DNA of 64,000 bases from an uncultured Collinsella sp. (lineage in GTDB: Bacteria; Actinomycetota; Coriobacteriia; Coriobacteriales; Coriobacteriaceae). The stretch covers positions 1 to 64,000 of the forward strand of contig UQKQ01000002.1 in assembly GCA_900541645.1 (NCBI GenBank), in the 5' to 3' direction. Under the pieces are notes generated by a model. It was not told where the DNA came from. It saw only the letters and a list, made by a program, of their open reading frames with translations, and ran no database searches. Both the position numbers and the translations under genes were made by a program. Shown here in pieces: positions 53,418-62,197 of this stretch; the stretch's first letter is position 1; every line of letters starts with the position of its first letter.

Positions 53418-54014
53418 ATGGACAAGGCTGAGTTGCGGCGGGCGGTGATTGCTCGGCGCGATGCTCTTGATTTGGACTGGCGGGCGGCGAAGTCTGCTGA
53501 TATCTGTGCGCGGCTGGTTGAGCTGCTGGGCCGCTTGGATGCCGCGGCGCCGCACACCGTTGCCGTCTATGCCGCGATGGGTTCCGAAGTCGACTCAGCC
53601 GCGTTTGCCGCAGCTGCCGCCAAACGTGGCTGGCGCGTGGCCTATCCGTGCATGCTCTCGGCAACAGACGCCGCAGCTTGTGGCCAGCGCATGTGTATGC
53701 GGGCAGTTGCTGCCGGCGACGCGGACGCGGCTCCGTTTATCGCCCACCCCACGCGGGCCTTTGCGGCCACGGACATCGACAGCAGCCGCTTCCCTATCGT
53801 GCCTGCCGAAGCTCTCGACATGATCGTCGTGCCGCTCGTAGCATTCGACCGCACCGGCACGCGCCTAGGCTACGGCGGCGGCTGCTATGACCGCTACCTG
53901 CCCATGCTCTCGCCCGTATGTCAAATCGTCGGCATCGCCTTTGACGAACAGCGCGTCGACCACATCCCCACCGACGCCCACGACCTGCCGCTACCCCACA
54001 TCATCAGCGCCTAA
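53418..54014 (+). CDS. 5-formyltetrahydrofolate cyclo-ligase
   Basis: 198-residue enzyme recycling 5-formyl-THF to 5,10-methenyl-THF with ATP. N-terminal KAELRRAVIARRDAL binds ATP phosphate. The folate/ATP loop YGGGCYDRYL (~152) and VGIAFDEQRVDHIP TDAHD pattern are diagnostic. GGAAGCCGGG precedes ATG. It is followed at once by repeat cluster B. Confidence 0.94.
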   Translation: MDKAELRRAVIARRDALDLDWRAAKSADICARLVELLGRLDAAAPHTVAVYAAMGSEVDSAAFAAAAAKRGWRVAYPCMLSATDAAACGQRMCMRAVAAGDADAAPFIAHPTRAFAATDIDSSRFPIVPAEALDMIVVPLVAFDRTGTRLGYGGGCYDRYLPMLSPVCQIVGIAFDEQRVDHIPTDAHDLPLPHIISA

Positions 54015-54042
54015 CGGCTGGCACGCTGCACCCCACAAAAAT

Positions 54043-54210
54043 GAGCGTGGAAAATCTCCCACTTTGGGCCTGTTCGGGGGCAAAAAACGGGAGATTATCC
54101 ACGCTCATTATTCAAACGTCCGATAATCCACGCTCGTGTGTCCGAAAATCCACGCTCAACCAAATCACGTCTAAATTCCCACGCTCATCCGTCCGGATTT
54201 CCACGCTCGT
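54043..54210. repeat. GAGCGTGG-family repeat cluster B
   Basis: One GAGCGTGG (54044) and CCACGCTC at 54100, 54129, 54151, 54180 and 54202. The first pair forms a hairpin (TGAGCGTGGAAAATCTCCCA and ACGGGAGATTATCCACGCTCA arms reduced to ~18 pairs). The rest are tandem units of 22-29 bases, several with a preceding GTCCGAWAAT. It lies right after the AbiEi-like gene end. Confidence 0.85.
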
Positions 54211-54234
54211 GCAGCCTAACACCCTGTAACCGTC

Positions 54235-55197
54235 TCAGCAGGCACGCGGCACGCCGGCAACCTTGAGCTTGCGATCGAGCTTTGTCGGATCCCTTAGGTC
54301 ATCCCAGCACAAGCGCACAATCTTGCAGTTATCGAGCATCGAAAGCCTCGACTCGCGCTGGCGCTCGTCAAATTGCGCCTTTGCGAGCTTGCCCTCCTCC
54401 GCCGCCTTCTCGCTTTTAACGAATCCGTCGAACTCCCCAATAATCAACCGGTCACCCACGCGCCACAAATAGTCAACGCGATACGGCCTTCCCGGCTCAA
54501 CCGGATCGAACAGCTCAACTTGCAGCTCCGGAACCTGCCAGCCGCGCTCGATCATCAGCGCACGCGCCTTGGACTCGCCGCCGTTTTCCGACAAGCCGTC
54601 GGCACACCGCGCGACCCTGCGCGCCGTCACAACACCGCGACGATTCAAGCCAAGCCTGTCGACCGTCTCAACAAGATGCTCCTTCGACAAAAGCTGCTCA
54701 TGGAGCGCCGAGTCCGCAATGATCAGCCCTTCGACAAACGATGCATCGACCAGGCAATCCGCAATCGTTTGATCGATATCGGTCACGGCAATATCCATCT
54801 CGCTGGCCCGTGTCCGATAAGCATACCGATGGCGAACGACTTGAGAGCCTGGCGTCGTCGATTGCGCCGGCATCGCGGCGATATGGATGTGCGTCAAATT
54901 GGCATGCGAAACCGAAAGGCCATAGACAACGGCCGCCGTATAGGAGCAAAACGTCCAGTCGGGGTGCTTTTGCGCAAGCGCCCGCACCCGATGCAGATAA
55001 CGCTGCCGAAACTTGAGCTCGGACCAGTATTCCGGACGCGCATACAGTCCCGGCATGACCACCTTGAGACTTCCCGCCGCCACCCGCCGTTCAATCTGCT
55101 TTGCCTCCGCCGTCGTGCGCGCGTACACGCAGCTCGTCTGCTGCTCGCATGCTTCAATGTGACTTGTGAGTCTTTGATTCGCCGTTATGTTTGCCAT
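54235..55197 (-). CDS. AbiEi-like protein with PD-(D/E)XK/DUF559 C terminus
   Basis: 320 residues. The N-terminal ~100 residues contain the winged-helix/AbiEi-type segment (EAKQIERRVAAGSLKVVMPGLYARPEYW) and SYTAAVVYGLSVSH, as in type IV toxin-antitoxin or abortive-infection antitoxins. The C terminus (YRVDYLWRVGDRLIIGEFDG, then FDERQRESRL) has the D...E-x-D spacing and helix of DUF559/Vsr-like nuclease folds. ATG at 55197 follows GGGGGCGAC. Flanked by clusters B and C. It could be a stand-alone regulator or defence nuclease; no AbiEii partner adjoins. Confidence 0.72.
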   Translation of the reverse strand: MANITANQRLTSHIEACEQQTSCVYARTTAEAKQIERRVAAGSLKVVMPGLYARPEYWSELKFRQRYLHRVRALAQKHPDWTFCSYTAAVVYGLSVSHANLTHIHIAAMPAQSTTPGSQVVRHRYAYRTRASEMDIAVTDIDQTIADCLVDASFVEGLIIADSALHEQLLSKEHLVETVDRLGLNRRGVVTARRVARCADGLSENGGESKARALMIERGWQVPELQVELFDPVEPGRPYRVDYLWRVGDRLIIGEFDGFVKSEKAAEEGKLAKAQFDERQRESRLSMLDNCKIVRLCWDDLRDPTKLDRKLKVAGVPRAC

Positions 55198-55252
55198 GTC
55201 GCCCCCAAACTCTTGGAACGGCGCAAACGTACCAGACGGTTTCATGCGAAGT

Positions 55253-55285
55253 CTGACCAAATGCTGTCCAGATGCTGACCAAATG
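55253..55285. repeat. three 11-bp tandem repeats upstream of the AbiEi-like gene
   Basis: CTGACCAAATG, CTGTCCAGATG, CTGACCAAATG followed by CCTGAC. One unit equals about a helical turn, so a protein could bind all on one face. It lies 55-90 bases before the AbiEi-like start. Confidence 0.55.
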
Positions 55286-55493
55286 CCTGACGGTTTTGGA
55301 TGTTTTAGGCCAATGGCTTATATCTGCAGGTAGAACGGTTGTCGAGAGGTCCCTGTCTCCACATTTTGAGCCTCAAAAGCCACCGACTTCATTGAAAGAA
55401 AATATGCTGTGGCTCGAAACTACCTAGTTTGCGATGTAGTCCGCATGTACTCAACGTGTGATGATGCCGACGGTACGGCAGCTGCAGAAAAAA

Positions 55494-55610
55494 TGAGCGT
55501 GGAAAATCTCCCGCTTTGAGACCCCTTGTGAGCCAAAAACGGGAGATTATCCACGCTCACGTTGCAAACGTCCGATTATCCACGCTCGTGTGTCCGGATT
55601 TCCACGCTCG
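55494..55610. repeat. GAGCGTGG-family repeat cluster C
   Basis: GAGCGTGG (55495) and CCACGCTC at 55551, 55580 and 55602. The first two form the same hairpin as in cluster B (AAATCTCCC / GGGAGATTA) with a shorter set of tandem copies. It lies between the AbiEi-like promoter region and metA. Confidence 0.85.
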
Positions 55611-55652
55611 TCACGCGGCGGCCACGGCGGCAGTCACGGCCACGACCGCGAC

Positions 55653-56579
55653 CTAGTGCTCCTCGCCAGCGCGGGCTAGGTCGTAGGGCGTGGTCTGGTA
55701 GACGTAGTAGTTGAGCCAGTTGGTGTAGAGCAGCTGAGCCTGGCTGCGCCAGACGTTGAGCGGCTCGGCCGTGGGGTCGTCGTTTGGGAAGTAATGCGCC
55801 GGCACCTCCGGGTTGAGTCCGCGCTTCACGTCACGCTCGTACTCCAGGCGTAGCGTGTCGGTGTCGTACTCCGGATGGCCAAAGACAAAAAAGCGACGGC
55901 TGTCGGTCGACTTGACGATGTACAGGCCCACCTCGTCGGATACGGCCACGACCTCGAGCTGCGGCTCGGCCTCCACATCCTCGCGGCGCACATCGGTGTT
56001 GCGCGAGTGCACGGCATAGAAGCGGTCGTCGAAGCCGCGCACCAGCGGGCTTTGCGGCTTCACCAGATGATGCTCGAACACGCCGCTCGCCTTGGCCGGC
56101 AGGTCGTGCTTCTGGATACCGTAATGATGGTAGAGCCCCGCCTGCGCGCCCCAACAAATGTGCAGCGTAGAGTGCACGTGCGTGGTAGACCAGTCCATGA
56201 TCTGGCAGAGCTCGGGCCAGTAGTCGACCTCCTCGAACGGCATCTGTTCCACCGGCGCGCCCGTGATGATCAGGCCGTCGTAGTGGATGTCGCGGATGTC
56301 GTCGAACGTACGGTAGAACGTCTCCAGGTGGCCGGCACTCACGTGCGTGGCCTCGTGCGTCTTGGTGCGTAGCAGGTCCACCTCCACCTGCAGCGGCGTG
56401 TTGGAGAGCTTGCGCATGATCTGCGTCTCGGTGGCGATCTTGGTGGGCATGAGGTTGAGGATGAGCACGCGCAGCGGACGGATGTCCTGATGCAGTGCGC
56501 GGTACTCGGTCATGACAAAGATGTTCTCGCTCTCGAGTTGCGCAGCAGCAGGAAGGGCGTCGGGAATACGAATGGGCAT
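55653..56579 (-). CDS. metA: homoserine O-acyltransferase (predicted acetyl-CoA type)
   Basis: 308 residues of the MetA family, first committed step to methionine. The catalytic cysteine is Cys142 in [14 protein letters not shown]. The histidine is in [12 protein letters not shown] with glutamate four residues on. Residue 111 in [11 protein letters not shown] is glutamate; in this family Glu111 favours acetyl-CoA while Gly111 (as in Escherichia coli) favours succinyl-CoA. AAGGAG lies ahead of ATG. No other methionine genes adjoin. Confidence 0.93.
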   Translation of the reverse strand: MPIRIPDALPAAAQLESENIFVMTEYRALHQDIRPLRVLILNLMPTKIATETQIMRKLSNTPLQVEVDLLRTKTHEATHVSAGHLETFYRTFDDIRDIHYDGLIITGAPVEQMPFEEVDYWPELCQIMDWSTTHVHSTLHICWGAQAGLYHHYGIQKHDLPAKASGVFEHHLVKPQSPLVRGFDDRFYAVHSRNTDVRREDVEAEPQLEVVAVSDEVGLYIVKSTDSRRFFVFGHPEYDTDTLRLEYERDVKRGLNPEVPAHYFPNDDPTAEPLNVWRSQAQLLYTNWLNYYVYQTTPYDLARAGEEH

Positions 56580-56790
56580 GGATGCTCCTTACGAGTCAGT
56601 TGCAGCTATGGTACAACGAGCGGCCCCATCCGCGCGAGCACATCGCCCCGCGATGCCGTCAGCGGCCCAAATCACTCCAAAAGTAGAGATTACGGCATGC
56701 CCCAAGAATCTACGGCGCTTTAGCCTAGCAAAGTGGGCGCAGGACGCTACAATGGTTCGACGCGAAAAACTCGGCCGAAAGGATACATAT

Positions 56791-57768
56791 ATGTACCAGA
56801 CGCGTAAGATCGGTGTGGTCGGCCAGGGCCACGTAGGAGCACATGTCGCCAACAGCCTGCTTATGCAGGGCATTGCCGACGAGCTGTACCTGTGCGATAT
56901 CAACGAGGCCAAGGTGACGTCTGAGGTCCAGGACCTGCGCGACTCCCTTTCGTTTGTCCCGTATAACACCAAGATCGTCAACTGCTACGACCACTACGAG
57001 GAGCTGGCCTGCTGCGACGTCATCGTCAACGCCGCCGGCAAGGTTGCGCTGGCCGCCGGCAGCCGCGACGGCGAGCTGTTCTTTACCACCGACGCCGCCC
57101 GCACCTTTGCCAAGCGCATCGTCGACGCCGGCTTTGACGGCATCTTCGTGAGCATCTCCAACCCCTGCGACGTCGTGTGCACCGAGCTGTGGCACCTGAC
57201 CGGCTACGATCCCAAGAAGATCATCGGCTCGGGCTGCGGTCTGGACTCCGCCCGCCTGCGCACCGAGATCTCCAAGAAGGTCGGTGTGAGCCCCAAGTCC
57301 ATCGACGCCTACATGATCGGCGAGCATGGCTTTAGCCAGCTGGCCGCCTTTAAGGCCGCAACCATCGCCGGCAAGAGCCTCAACGAGCTTCAGGCCGAAA
57401 ACCCCGACAAGTACGCCTTTGACCACATGGAGGTCGAGGAGCTCGCGCGCAAGGGCGGCTATGTGACCTACCAGGGCAAGCAGTGCACCGAGTACGCCGT
57501 CGCCAACTCCGCTGCGCGTGTCTGCGCCGCCGTGCTGCACAACGAGCATGCCGTGCTTTCGGCCTCCACGCTCATGACCGGCCAGTATGGCGAGGAGGGC
57601 ATCTTCACCTCCCTGCCGTGCGTGATCGGCGCCGAGGGCGTCGAGGAGGTCTACACGCTCGACCTTTCCGAGCACGAGCTCGAGGGCTTCCACAAGAGCT
57701 GCCAGCACATTCGCGACAACATCGCCCAGCTCGACTGGTGGGATGCCGAGGCCTACGACGCAAAGTAG
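56791..57768 (+). CDS. lactate/2-hydroxyacid dehydrogenase (LDH/MDH superfamily)
   Basis: 325-residue NAD-dependent enzyme. GVVGQGHVGAHVANSLL is the nucleotide motif, and Asp of LYLCDINEAK selects NAD. SGCGLDSARLRTEIS carries the catalytic Asp and Arg, and MIGEHGFSQ the catalytic His. The specificity loop AAGKVALAAGSRDGELFF departs from both GETR-type lactate and malate forms, so the substrate could be a larger 2-oxoacid such as 2-oxoisocaproate. GAAAGGATAC precedes ATG at 56791. A hairpin terminator follows. Confidence 0.88.
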   Translation: MYQTRKIGVVGQGHVGAHVANSLLMQGIADELYLCDINEAKVTSEVQDLRDSLSFVPYNTKIVNCYDHYEELACCDVIVNAAGKVALAAGSRDGELFFTTDAARTFAKRIVDAGFDGIFVSISNPCDVVCTELWHLTGYDPKKIIGSGCGLDSARLRTEISKKVGVSPKSIDAYMIGEHGFSQLAAFKAATIAGKSLNELQAENPDKYAFDHMEVEELARKGGYVTYQGKQCTEYAVANSAARVCAAVLHNEHAVLSASTLMTGQYGEEGIFTSLPCVIGAEGVEEVYTLDLSEHELEGFHKSCQHIRDNIAQLDWWDAEAYDAK

Positions 57769-57814
57769 TTCGCCGGTTGACGCGGCAACTCGCTCATAAC
57801 GGACGCAATGCAGG

Positions 57815-57855
57815 GCGGGCCGTGCCGGAAATCCCCGGCACGGCCCGCTTTTTTG
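57815..57855 (+). terminator. terminator of the dehydrogenase gene
   Basis: Stem GCGGGCCGTGCCGG / CCGGCACGGCCCGC with a short loop followed by TTTTTT. Confidence 0.9.
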
Positions 57856-57886
57856 GCTCACGCGACACGCTCGCAGATTCAGGTCT

Positions 57887-58053
57887 AATACTTTTCCCGC
57901 AAAGTGAGCGAGCAAAATCGGACCCCCGAAGCATCGACACTTTTCAGCTGCTATTTCCTGCGGTTTCATCGAGATTTTCCTGCGGTTTTGGCGCCAAAAA
58001 GTGCGGATGCTTCAGGGGTCCAAAATAGGTCGTTCACTTCTGGGGAAAGTATT
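57887..58053. repeat. long inverted-repeat element (MITE-like)
   Basis: Outer arms of ~58 bases: 57888-57944 (AATACTTTTCCCGCAAAGTG, then AGCGA...GGACCCCCGAAGCATC...ACACTTTT) match the complement of 57995-58053 with several mismatches. The centre carries two direct copies of TTTCCTGCGGTTT. No ORF. It lies between two convergent genes and may be a non-autonomous mobile element or a large transcript-ending structure. Confidence 0.7.
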
Positions 58054-58150
58054 TGACTTCGTTATCAGACAGCTGGGACGGGGTGCCGCGACGCAAACGG
58101 GACCCTCGTTTGGTGAAGGCCCCGTCGTAAAAGATTGCTTTCCCAGCTAC

Positions 58151-59119
58151 TTAGTACTGCTCGATGCCCATGTAGCGACGGACCTCGGGGCTGTGGTCGA
58201 ACACCTTGCCGCGGGCGGCGCGCAACTCGCAGCTCATCGCATAGAAGAAGATCGGCTCCAGGAACGAACGCACGCTGGCGGGCACCTCGCCCACGCCGTA
58301 CTCGAGCGCATCGAGCACCATGACCGTATCGGTGTGCGTGTTGAGGAATGCAAGCGCGCGCTCCTCCATGGGGCGGCACTCGCCCGATCCGAGCTGCACG
58401 AAATAGAACACGCCGGGCTCGGTGGCCTCGAACGGGCCGTGGAAATACTCGCCGGAGTGGATGTAACAGCAGTGCTGCCACTGCATCTCCATGAGCGAGC
58501 AGATGGCCATGGCGTAGGTCTGGCTAAAGTTGGGGCCGGAACCCAGGATATAGAAGAACTTGTGCTGCTGGCAGAGCTCGGCAAAACGGGCGCCTAGCTC
58601 GGCGTTGACCTTCTCGCGGGCAGCGGGCAGCAGCGCATCCATCTGCTTAAGGCCGGCGTACATGTCGGCAAGCGCCTCGTAACCCTCTTGCTGGTCGAGC
58701 AGCTCGGCAGCCATCAGGGCGCCGATGCCCTGCGGCACCTCGGCCTGCGGCACGCCTTCGCCCCACGGATAGACCCAGGTGGTCCACTTGCCGTTATCGA
58801 TCTTGGAGCCCTCGCAGTCGGTGAGGGCGACAACCTCGGCGCCGGCGGCCAGCGCCATCTCGCAGCCGTCGACGACCTCCTGCGTGTTGCCGCTGTGGCT
58901 GCAGGCGATGACGAGTGACTTCTCGCCAAGACTCTTGGGAGCCATCAGGCAAAACTCGCGTGCCGTGTAGACCGTCGAGGTAAACGTGGTGGCCTCGCGC
59001 TTGAGTAGCTCGTTGGCCGGCATCAGGTCGATCATCGAACCGCCGCAGGCGATCCAAAAGACGTTCTCAATCTTGCCCTTGCGCTCGATAATTTCCTGAA
59101 CCAGATCGTGTGCGTTCAC
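58151..59119 (-). CDS. SIS-domain sugar isomerase/fructosamine deglycase-like
   Basis: 322 residues with two SIS folds. ENVFWIACGGSMIDLMPANE opens the first, then SHSGNTQEVVDGCEMALAAG is the classic phosphosugar loop. The second half shows FYILGSGPNFSQTYAMAICS and YIHSGEYFHGPFEATEPG. The SGEYFHG motif is shared with FrlB-type fructoselysine-6-phosphate deglycases and glucosamine-6-phosphate relatives. It starts at GTG 59119 after AAGGAGGAACATCACC. Regulated probably by the adjacent GntR regulator via repeats at 59171 and 59235. No PTS or transporter is in view. Confidence 0.82.
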   Translation of the reverse strand: MNAHDLVQEIIERKGKIENVFWIACGGSMIDLMPANELLKREATTFTSTVYTAREFCLMAPKSLGEKSLVIACSHSGNTQEVVDGCEMALAAGAEVVALTDCEGSKIDNGKWTTWVYPWGEGVPQAEVPQGIGALMAAELLDQQEGYEALADMYAGLKQMDALLPAAREKVNAELGARFAELCQQHKFFYILGSGPNFSQTYAMAICSLMEMQWQHCCYIHSGEYFHGPFEATEPGVFYFVQLGSGECRPMEERALAFLNTHTDTVMVLDALEYGVGEVPASVRSFLEPIFFYAMSCELRAARGKVFDHSPEVRRYMGIEQY

Positions 59120-59170
59120 GGTGATGTTCCTCCTTGTGTGGCGGCTTTGGACGACGGCAGCTCGTACCTG

Positions 59171-59254
59171 CTGTCGTTCTATGTTGTCCTATTTATAGCA
59201 CGCACGACGATGCACGTGAAGTCATTTCACCAAACTTGTTCTATGTTGTTCTAT
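59171..59254. promoter_or_regulatory. paired operator repeats of the SIS-domain gene
   Basis: TGTCGTTCTATGTTGTCCTA (59172-59191) and TTGTTCTATGTTGTTCTAT (59236-59254) are copies of one site, each containing two TTSTTCTAT-like half sites about 11 bases apart. They bracket a TATAAA on the minus strand, suiting repression by a GntR/HutC factor. Confidence 0.65.
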
Positions 59255-59263
59255 CTGTGGACG

Positions 59264-60022
59264 TTAGATGTCGAACACGTAGCGCGAGCCCACGATCTTT
59301 TGGCGTCCGAGCAGCAAGGGCCGCTCGTCCGCATCGGTAAAGTACGCCTCCATATAGAAGAGCGGCTCGCCGACCGGCACCTCCAGCAGCGAGGCCGCCT
59401 GAGCATCGGCAAGCGCAATCTCCACCGTACAGGGGTCGGACTTGAGCGGCGCGCGGCCCGAATGCTCGGCAACGAGCGCAAAGATGGAATTGTCCGTGAG
59501 GTCCTTGTCGGCAAGCGTCTGCAGATAGGGATGGTCGGCCAGCACAAAGGCGTTGTTCTCGAGCATGACGGGCACGCCGTCTGCCGTGCGCACGCGCTCG
59601 ACAACGATGAGCTCGCAGCCGGGTTCCACACCAAAAAACGCCGCGTCCTCGCGCGTCGCCGCAACCACCGTGCGCGACACCAGGCGTGCTCCGGCCACCA
59701 TGTCGTTGGCGGCGCAACCCTCGGAAAAGCTCTGAACGTCACCCTTCTGGACAATCTTGCGTTTGAGCTTGGGCGCACACACAAACGTGCCCCTCCCCTG
59801 CTGGCGGTTGAGATACCCCGCGCGCGACAGCTCCTCGACGGCGCGGCGCACGGTGATGCGTCCCACGCCGTAGTACTTCGCGAGCTCCATCTCGGAAGGA
59901 ATGCGCGAGCCGGATGCGTACACGCCGCGCGCGATCTCGCCCTTTAGGTCGTCCATAACCTGCTGGTACAGCGGCACGGCGGACACCTCAGTGCGCTCGG
60001 TTTTATCGTCGGATGCCATCAT
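59264..60022 (-). CDS. GntR/HutC-family regulator (UTRA domain), first
   Basis: 252 residues. The N-terminal winged helix (VPLYQQVMDDLKGEIARGVY, then IPSEMELAKYYGVGRITVRRA) is followed by the UTRA effector domain (RTVVAATREDAAFFGV, then the terminal GSRYVFDI). Such proteins sense phosphosugars and repress nearby sugar genes; the SIS-domain gene 145 bases downstream with repeated operators is the likely target. Start at 60022 overlaps the recQ stop by one base. Confidence 0.93.
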   Translation of the reverse strand: MMASDDKTERTEVSAVPLYQQVMDDLKGEIARGVYASGSRIPSEMELAKYYGVGRITVRRAVEELSRAGYLNRQQGRGTFVCAPKLKRKIVQKGDVQSFSEGCAANDMVAGARLVSRTVVAATREDAAFFGVEPGCELIVVERVRTADGVPVMLENNAFVLADHPYLQTLADKDLTDNSIFALVAEHSGRAPLKSDPCTVEIALADAQAASLLEVPVGEPLFYMEAYFTDADERPLLLGRQKIVGSRYVFDI

Positions 60023-62004
60023 TACGCTCCATCCCGTGCATGCTCGGACTCAAACTCTTCAATCGCCGCCATAAACTGCTCGCCAAAGGCATCGGCCTTT
60101 TTCTCGCCAATACCGTTGACCTGGATAAGCTCGTCGCGTGTCTGAGGTCGTAGGCGGCACAGGCCGCGCAGGGCCTTGTCAGAGAAGACCATGTACGGCG
60201 CCATCTCCAGCTCGGTCGAAATCTCCTTGCGCAGGGCACGCAGGCGCTCGAACAGCTCGGCATCGTCACCCACGCGCGGGCGCTGATCTAGCTCGGCCTC
60301 CTCACGCAGCAGATCCACCGCGCGGCGGGCACGGGCCGAGGCCTTGCGCCTGGACGCACGACGCTTGACGGTAAAGGCAAACGCCTCATCCTCGACCTCG
60401 GTGGCACGCGGGCCCAGCCCCACGACCGGGTACTGCCCCTGCGAGGTAGCCAGATAACCGCGGCCGCACAGCTGGCCGATGATGTCCTTGATACGCCCGA
60501 CCGATTCGCTCGACAGCTCACCGTAGCCGCGGTCCTCGTCCAGATGCATCTGGCGAATGCGCTCGGTGTTGCCGCCGTGGAGCACGTCGGCGATGAGCGA
60601 CTTGCCAAAGCGCATGGGTCGCGTGGCCACATAGCGCACAGCGGCGCGGGCCATATCGGTGACGTCCTCGACCTCGAACTGCGTGAGGCAGTTGCTGCAG
60701 TTGCCGCAGCCCTCGGCCTCGTCCGTGGCGGTGGCGCCCGCACCAGCCGCGGCAGCATGCTCGGCCGCGGCCTCGTCGCCAAAGTAGCGCAACATATATT
60801 CGCGCAGGCAGCCGGTGGTATTGCAATAGCCCTCCATCTGGCTGAGCAGACGATATCGATTCTGGAGCGCCCACGCGCGCTGCTCGTCGTCAAGCGCCTC
60901 ATCGGCGGCATCGCCGCGGTCGATTAAAAAGCGGCGCATGCGAAAATCGTTACCGTTCCACAGCAAGTGGCAGCTTGCCGGGTCGCCATCGCGACCGGCG
61001 CGACCTGCCTCTTGGTAGTAGGCCTCGATGCTCTCGGGCACGTTGTTATGAATCACGTAGCGCACGTTGGGCTTGTCGATACCCATGCCAAAGGCATTGG
61101 TGGCAACCATCACCTGAATATCGTCGTCGATAAAGGCGCGCTGGCTTTGACGACGGGCGTCGTTGCCCATGCCGGCATGGTAGCGGCCAACGCGAATGCC
61201 GCTGGGGCCCAGCGCCCCGGCAAGCTCGCCCGCCAGCGCATCGACCGTCTTGCGGGTCGAGCAATACACGATGCCGCTCTCGCCCGAATGCGCAATCACA
61301 TAGTCGCGCACCCAGGCGGTCTTGGCCTTGTCGCCCATCTCCTCGCAACCAAAGTAGAGGTTCTTGCGATCGAAGCCCGTCACCACCGTCGCGGGGTTTT
61401 GCAGGCCGAGCATCTGCTGAATGTCCGCGCGCACACGCTCGGTCGCCGTAGCGGTAAAGGCTGCCACGATAGGGCGCTGCGGCAGGGAATCGATGAACTC
61501 GCGAATCTGCAGGTAGGCGGGGCGGAAATCCTGGCCCCATTGGCTCACGCAGTGGGCCTCGTCAATGGCCACGAGCGGCACGCCGATGCCGCCTTCGGCC
61601 GCAGCTTCCTGCGCAAAGGCCAAAAAACGCGGCTCAAGCAAGCGCTCGGGCGCCACGTACATAAGCTGATAGCGGCCCTCGCGCGCCCGCTTGAGCACGG
61701 TGTTTTGCTGGGCCGGGGTAAGGCTGGAGTTGAGATAGCTGGGTCGCGCACCCGCCGCGAGCAACGCACGGGTCTGGTCCTCCATAAGCGACAGCAGCGG
61801 ACTCACCACAAAGGTGATGCCGGGCAGCATGAGCGCGGGCACCTGGTAGCAAATGGACTTGCCGGCGCCCGTGGGCATAACACCCAACGCATCGCGACCG
61901 GCAAGAATTGCATCGACCATGCGGTCCTGTCCCGGGCGAAACGAGGTGTAGCCAAAATAGGCGCCGAGCGTGTCGAGCGCCATCTGCTGCATGCTATCGG
62001 TCAT
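60022..62004 (-). CDS. recQ: RecQ DNA helicase
   Basis: 660-residue 3'-5' helicase. Motif 0/1: YFGYTSFRPGQ and MPTGAGKSICYQVPAL. Motif II: IDEAHCVSQWGQDFRPAY. Later AFGMGIDKPNVRYV, HNNVPESIEAYYQEAGRAGRDG, a zinc module (CNTTGCLREYML and CGNCSNC), a winged-helix RQC part, and the HRDC domain (FERLRALRKEISTELEMAPY, GIGEKKADAFG) near the C terminus. Acts in recombination and fork repair. Cotranscribed with the GntR gene. Confidence 0.97.
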   Translation of the reverse strand: MTDSMQQMALDTLGAYFGYTSFRPGQDRMVDAILAGRDALGVMPTGAGKSICYQVPALMLPGITFVVSPLLSLMEDQTRALLAAGARPSYLNSSLTPAQQNTVLKRAREGRYQLMYVAPERLLEPRFLAFAQEAAAEGGIGVPLVAIDEAHCVSQWGQDFRPAYLQIREFIDSLPQRPIVAAFTATATERVRADIQQMLGLQNPATVVTGFDRKNLYFGCEEMGDKAKTAWVRDYVIAHSGESGIVYCSTRKTVDALAGELAGALGPSGIRVGRYHAGMGNDARRQSQRAFIDDDIQVMVATNAFGMGIDKPNVRYVIHNNVPESIEAYYQEAGRAGRDGDPASCHLLWNGNDFRMRRFLIDRGDAADEALDDEQRAWALQNRYRLLSQMEGYCNTTGCLREYMLRYFGDEAAAEHAAAAGAGATATDEAEGCGNCSNCLTQFEVEDVTDMARAAVRYVATRPMRFGKSLIADVLHGGNTERIRQMHLDEDRGYGELSSESVGRIKDIIGQLCGRGYLATSQGQYPVVGLGPRATEVEDEAFAFTVKRRASRRKASARARRAVDLLREEAELDQRPRVGDDAELFERLRALRKEISTELEMAPYMVFSDKALRGLCRLRPQTRDELIQVNGIGEKKADAFGEQFMAAIEEFESEHARDGA

Positions 62005-62103
62005 GGTTTCCTAACGTCCAAGTCATCTGCCGCCGATTATACGCCGCCACGCGGACCGGTGCCGCGCCGCCATCGGCCACGGGCAACGTAATCCAAGGCG
62101 AAC

Positions 62104-62197
62104 GAGCGTGGATTTTTGGACACTTTCAGGATGAGCGTGGATAATCTCCCACTTTGAGCCCGTCACCAAGCCAAAAACGGAATATTTTCCACGCTCA
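62104..62197. repeat. GAGCGTGG-family repeat cluster D
   Basis: GAGCGTGG at 62104 and 62133, CCACGCTC at 62189. The last two form the family hairpin (ATAATCTCCC partly pairing with GGAATATTTT). It lies in the 314-base gap between recQ and the second GntR gene. The rest of that gap (62200-62318) holds two short inverted repeats (GCGGTTTGGTAAAACCGC and CCGTTCGTCAGAACGG) that may end the GntR transcript. Confidence 0.82.
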
